Source: Bacteroidales bacterium UBA4459
GTDB lineage: Bacteria; Bacteroidota; Bacteroidia; Bacteroidales; F082
Direction: 5' to 3'
NCBI GenBank assembly: GCA_002389465.1
Contig: DGOT01000293.1
Span: 3,808 to 9,608 of the forward strand
DNA: 5,801 nucleotides
Shown: positions 5,767 to 5,801 of the stretch, piece by piece
How positions within the stretch are numbered: position 1 is the stretch's first letter
How the letters are laid out: each line of letters opens with the position of its first letter
Notes under the pieces: model-generated
Databases searched by the model: none
Seen by the model: the letters and a program-made list of their open reading frames with translations, nothing else
What the model was told of the DNA's origin: nothing
Translations under genes and position numbers: made by a program

Positions 5767-5801
5767 ATGAAGAAAGATTGCATTAAAACCATGAATGATT
5801 T
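5767..5801 (+). CDS. Possible start of a gene downstream of dapF (partial, unidentified)
   Basis: An ATG 39 bp after the dapF stop opens a frame, M-K-K-D-C-I-K-T-M-N-D, that reaches the right edge without a stop. A second in-frame ATG is at 5791-5793. The direction and short gap would suit an operon with dapF, and no terminator separates them. Eleven codons are far too few to name a product or to be sure it is coding. Confidence 0.25.
   Translation, partial: MKKDCIKTMND

Noticed and set aside
5740..5779. 7-bp inverted repeat AATCTTT / AAAGATT after dapF as a terminator
   Set aside because: The spacer is 26 nt, the stem is weak, the right arm lies inside the possible downstream frame, and no T-tract follows.
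1..5801. Search for mobile elements, CRISPR arrays, tRNA or rRNA genes, or a new defence or toxin system
   Set aside because: Nearly all of the window is explained by five conserved housekeeping genes with normal motifs and tight intergenic gaps; no transposase, spaced repeats, RNA gene or unassigned long ORF is present.

Overview
The window reads as ordinary core-genome chromosome from a member of the Bacteroidota, probably a Bacteroidales/Marinilabiliales-type lineage. Four things support this: a 288-residue primary sigma factor with no region 1.1 and a Bacteroidota-style N-terminus, a long-form (487-residue) glyceraldehyde-3-phosphate dehydrogenase, AT-rich intergenic DNA, and a general lack of Shine-Dalgarno sequences ahead of the genes. 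The phylum call is fairly firm; anything finer is a guess.

Four genes lie on the minus strand. In their direction of transcription they are an HtrA/DegP-type periplasmic protease (4746 to 3283), the primary sigma factor rpoD (3202 to 2336), the GAPDH gene (2095 to 632), and the first 167 codons of CTP synthase pyrG (501 to 1, running off the left edge). Divergent from the protease gene is dapF (4933 to 5727, plus strand), which starts with TTG. After dapF an open frame begins at 5767 and runs off the right edge; it is too short to identify.

Transcription layout: htrA and dapF diverge from a 186-bp intergenic region that must hold both start signals. htrA and rpoD are 80 bp apart with no convincing terminator between them, so the sigma factor may be partly co-transcribed with the envelope protease. 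A clear rho-independent terminator at 2275-2311 ends the rpoD transcript, so gap should have its own promoter in the AT-rich DNA just right of position 2095. Between gap and pyrG are 130 bp of AT-rich DNA with two small perfect dyads.

Functionally the genes are housekeeping: pyrimidine nucleotide synthesis (pyrG), triose-phosphate metabolism (gap), transcription (rpoD), envelope protein quality control (htrA) and the lysine/peptidoglycan diaminopimelate pathway (dapF). I see no mobile element, CRISPR array, tRNA, rRNA or candidate new system. The points most worth a second look are the GAPDH cofactor-site change and N-terminal extension, the htrA-rpoD linkage, and a recurrent TGTTAACA palindrome.
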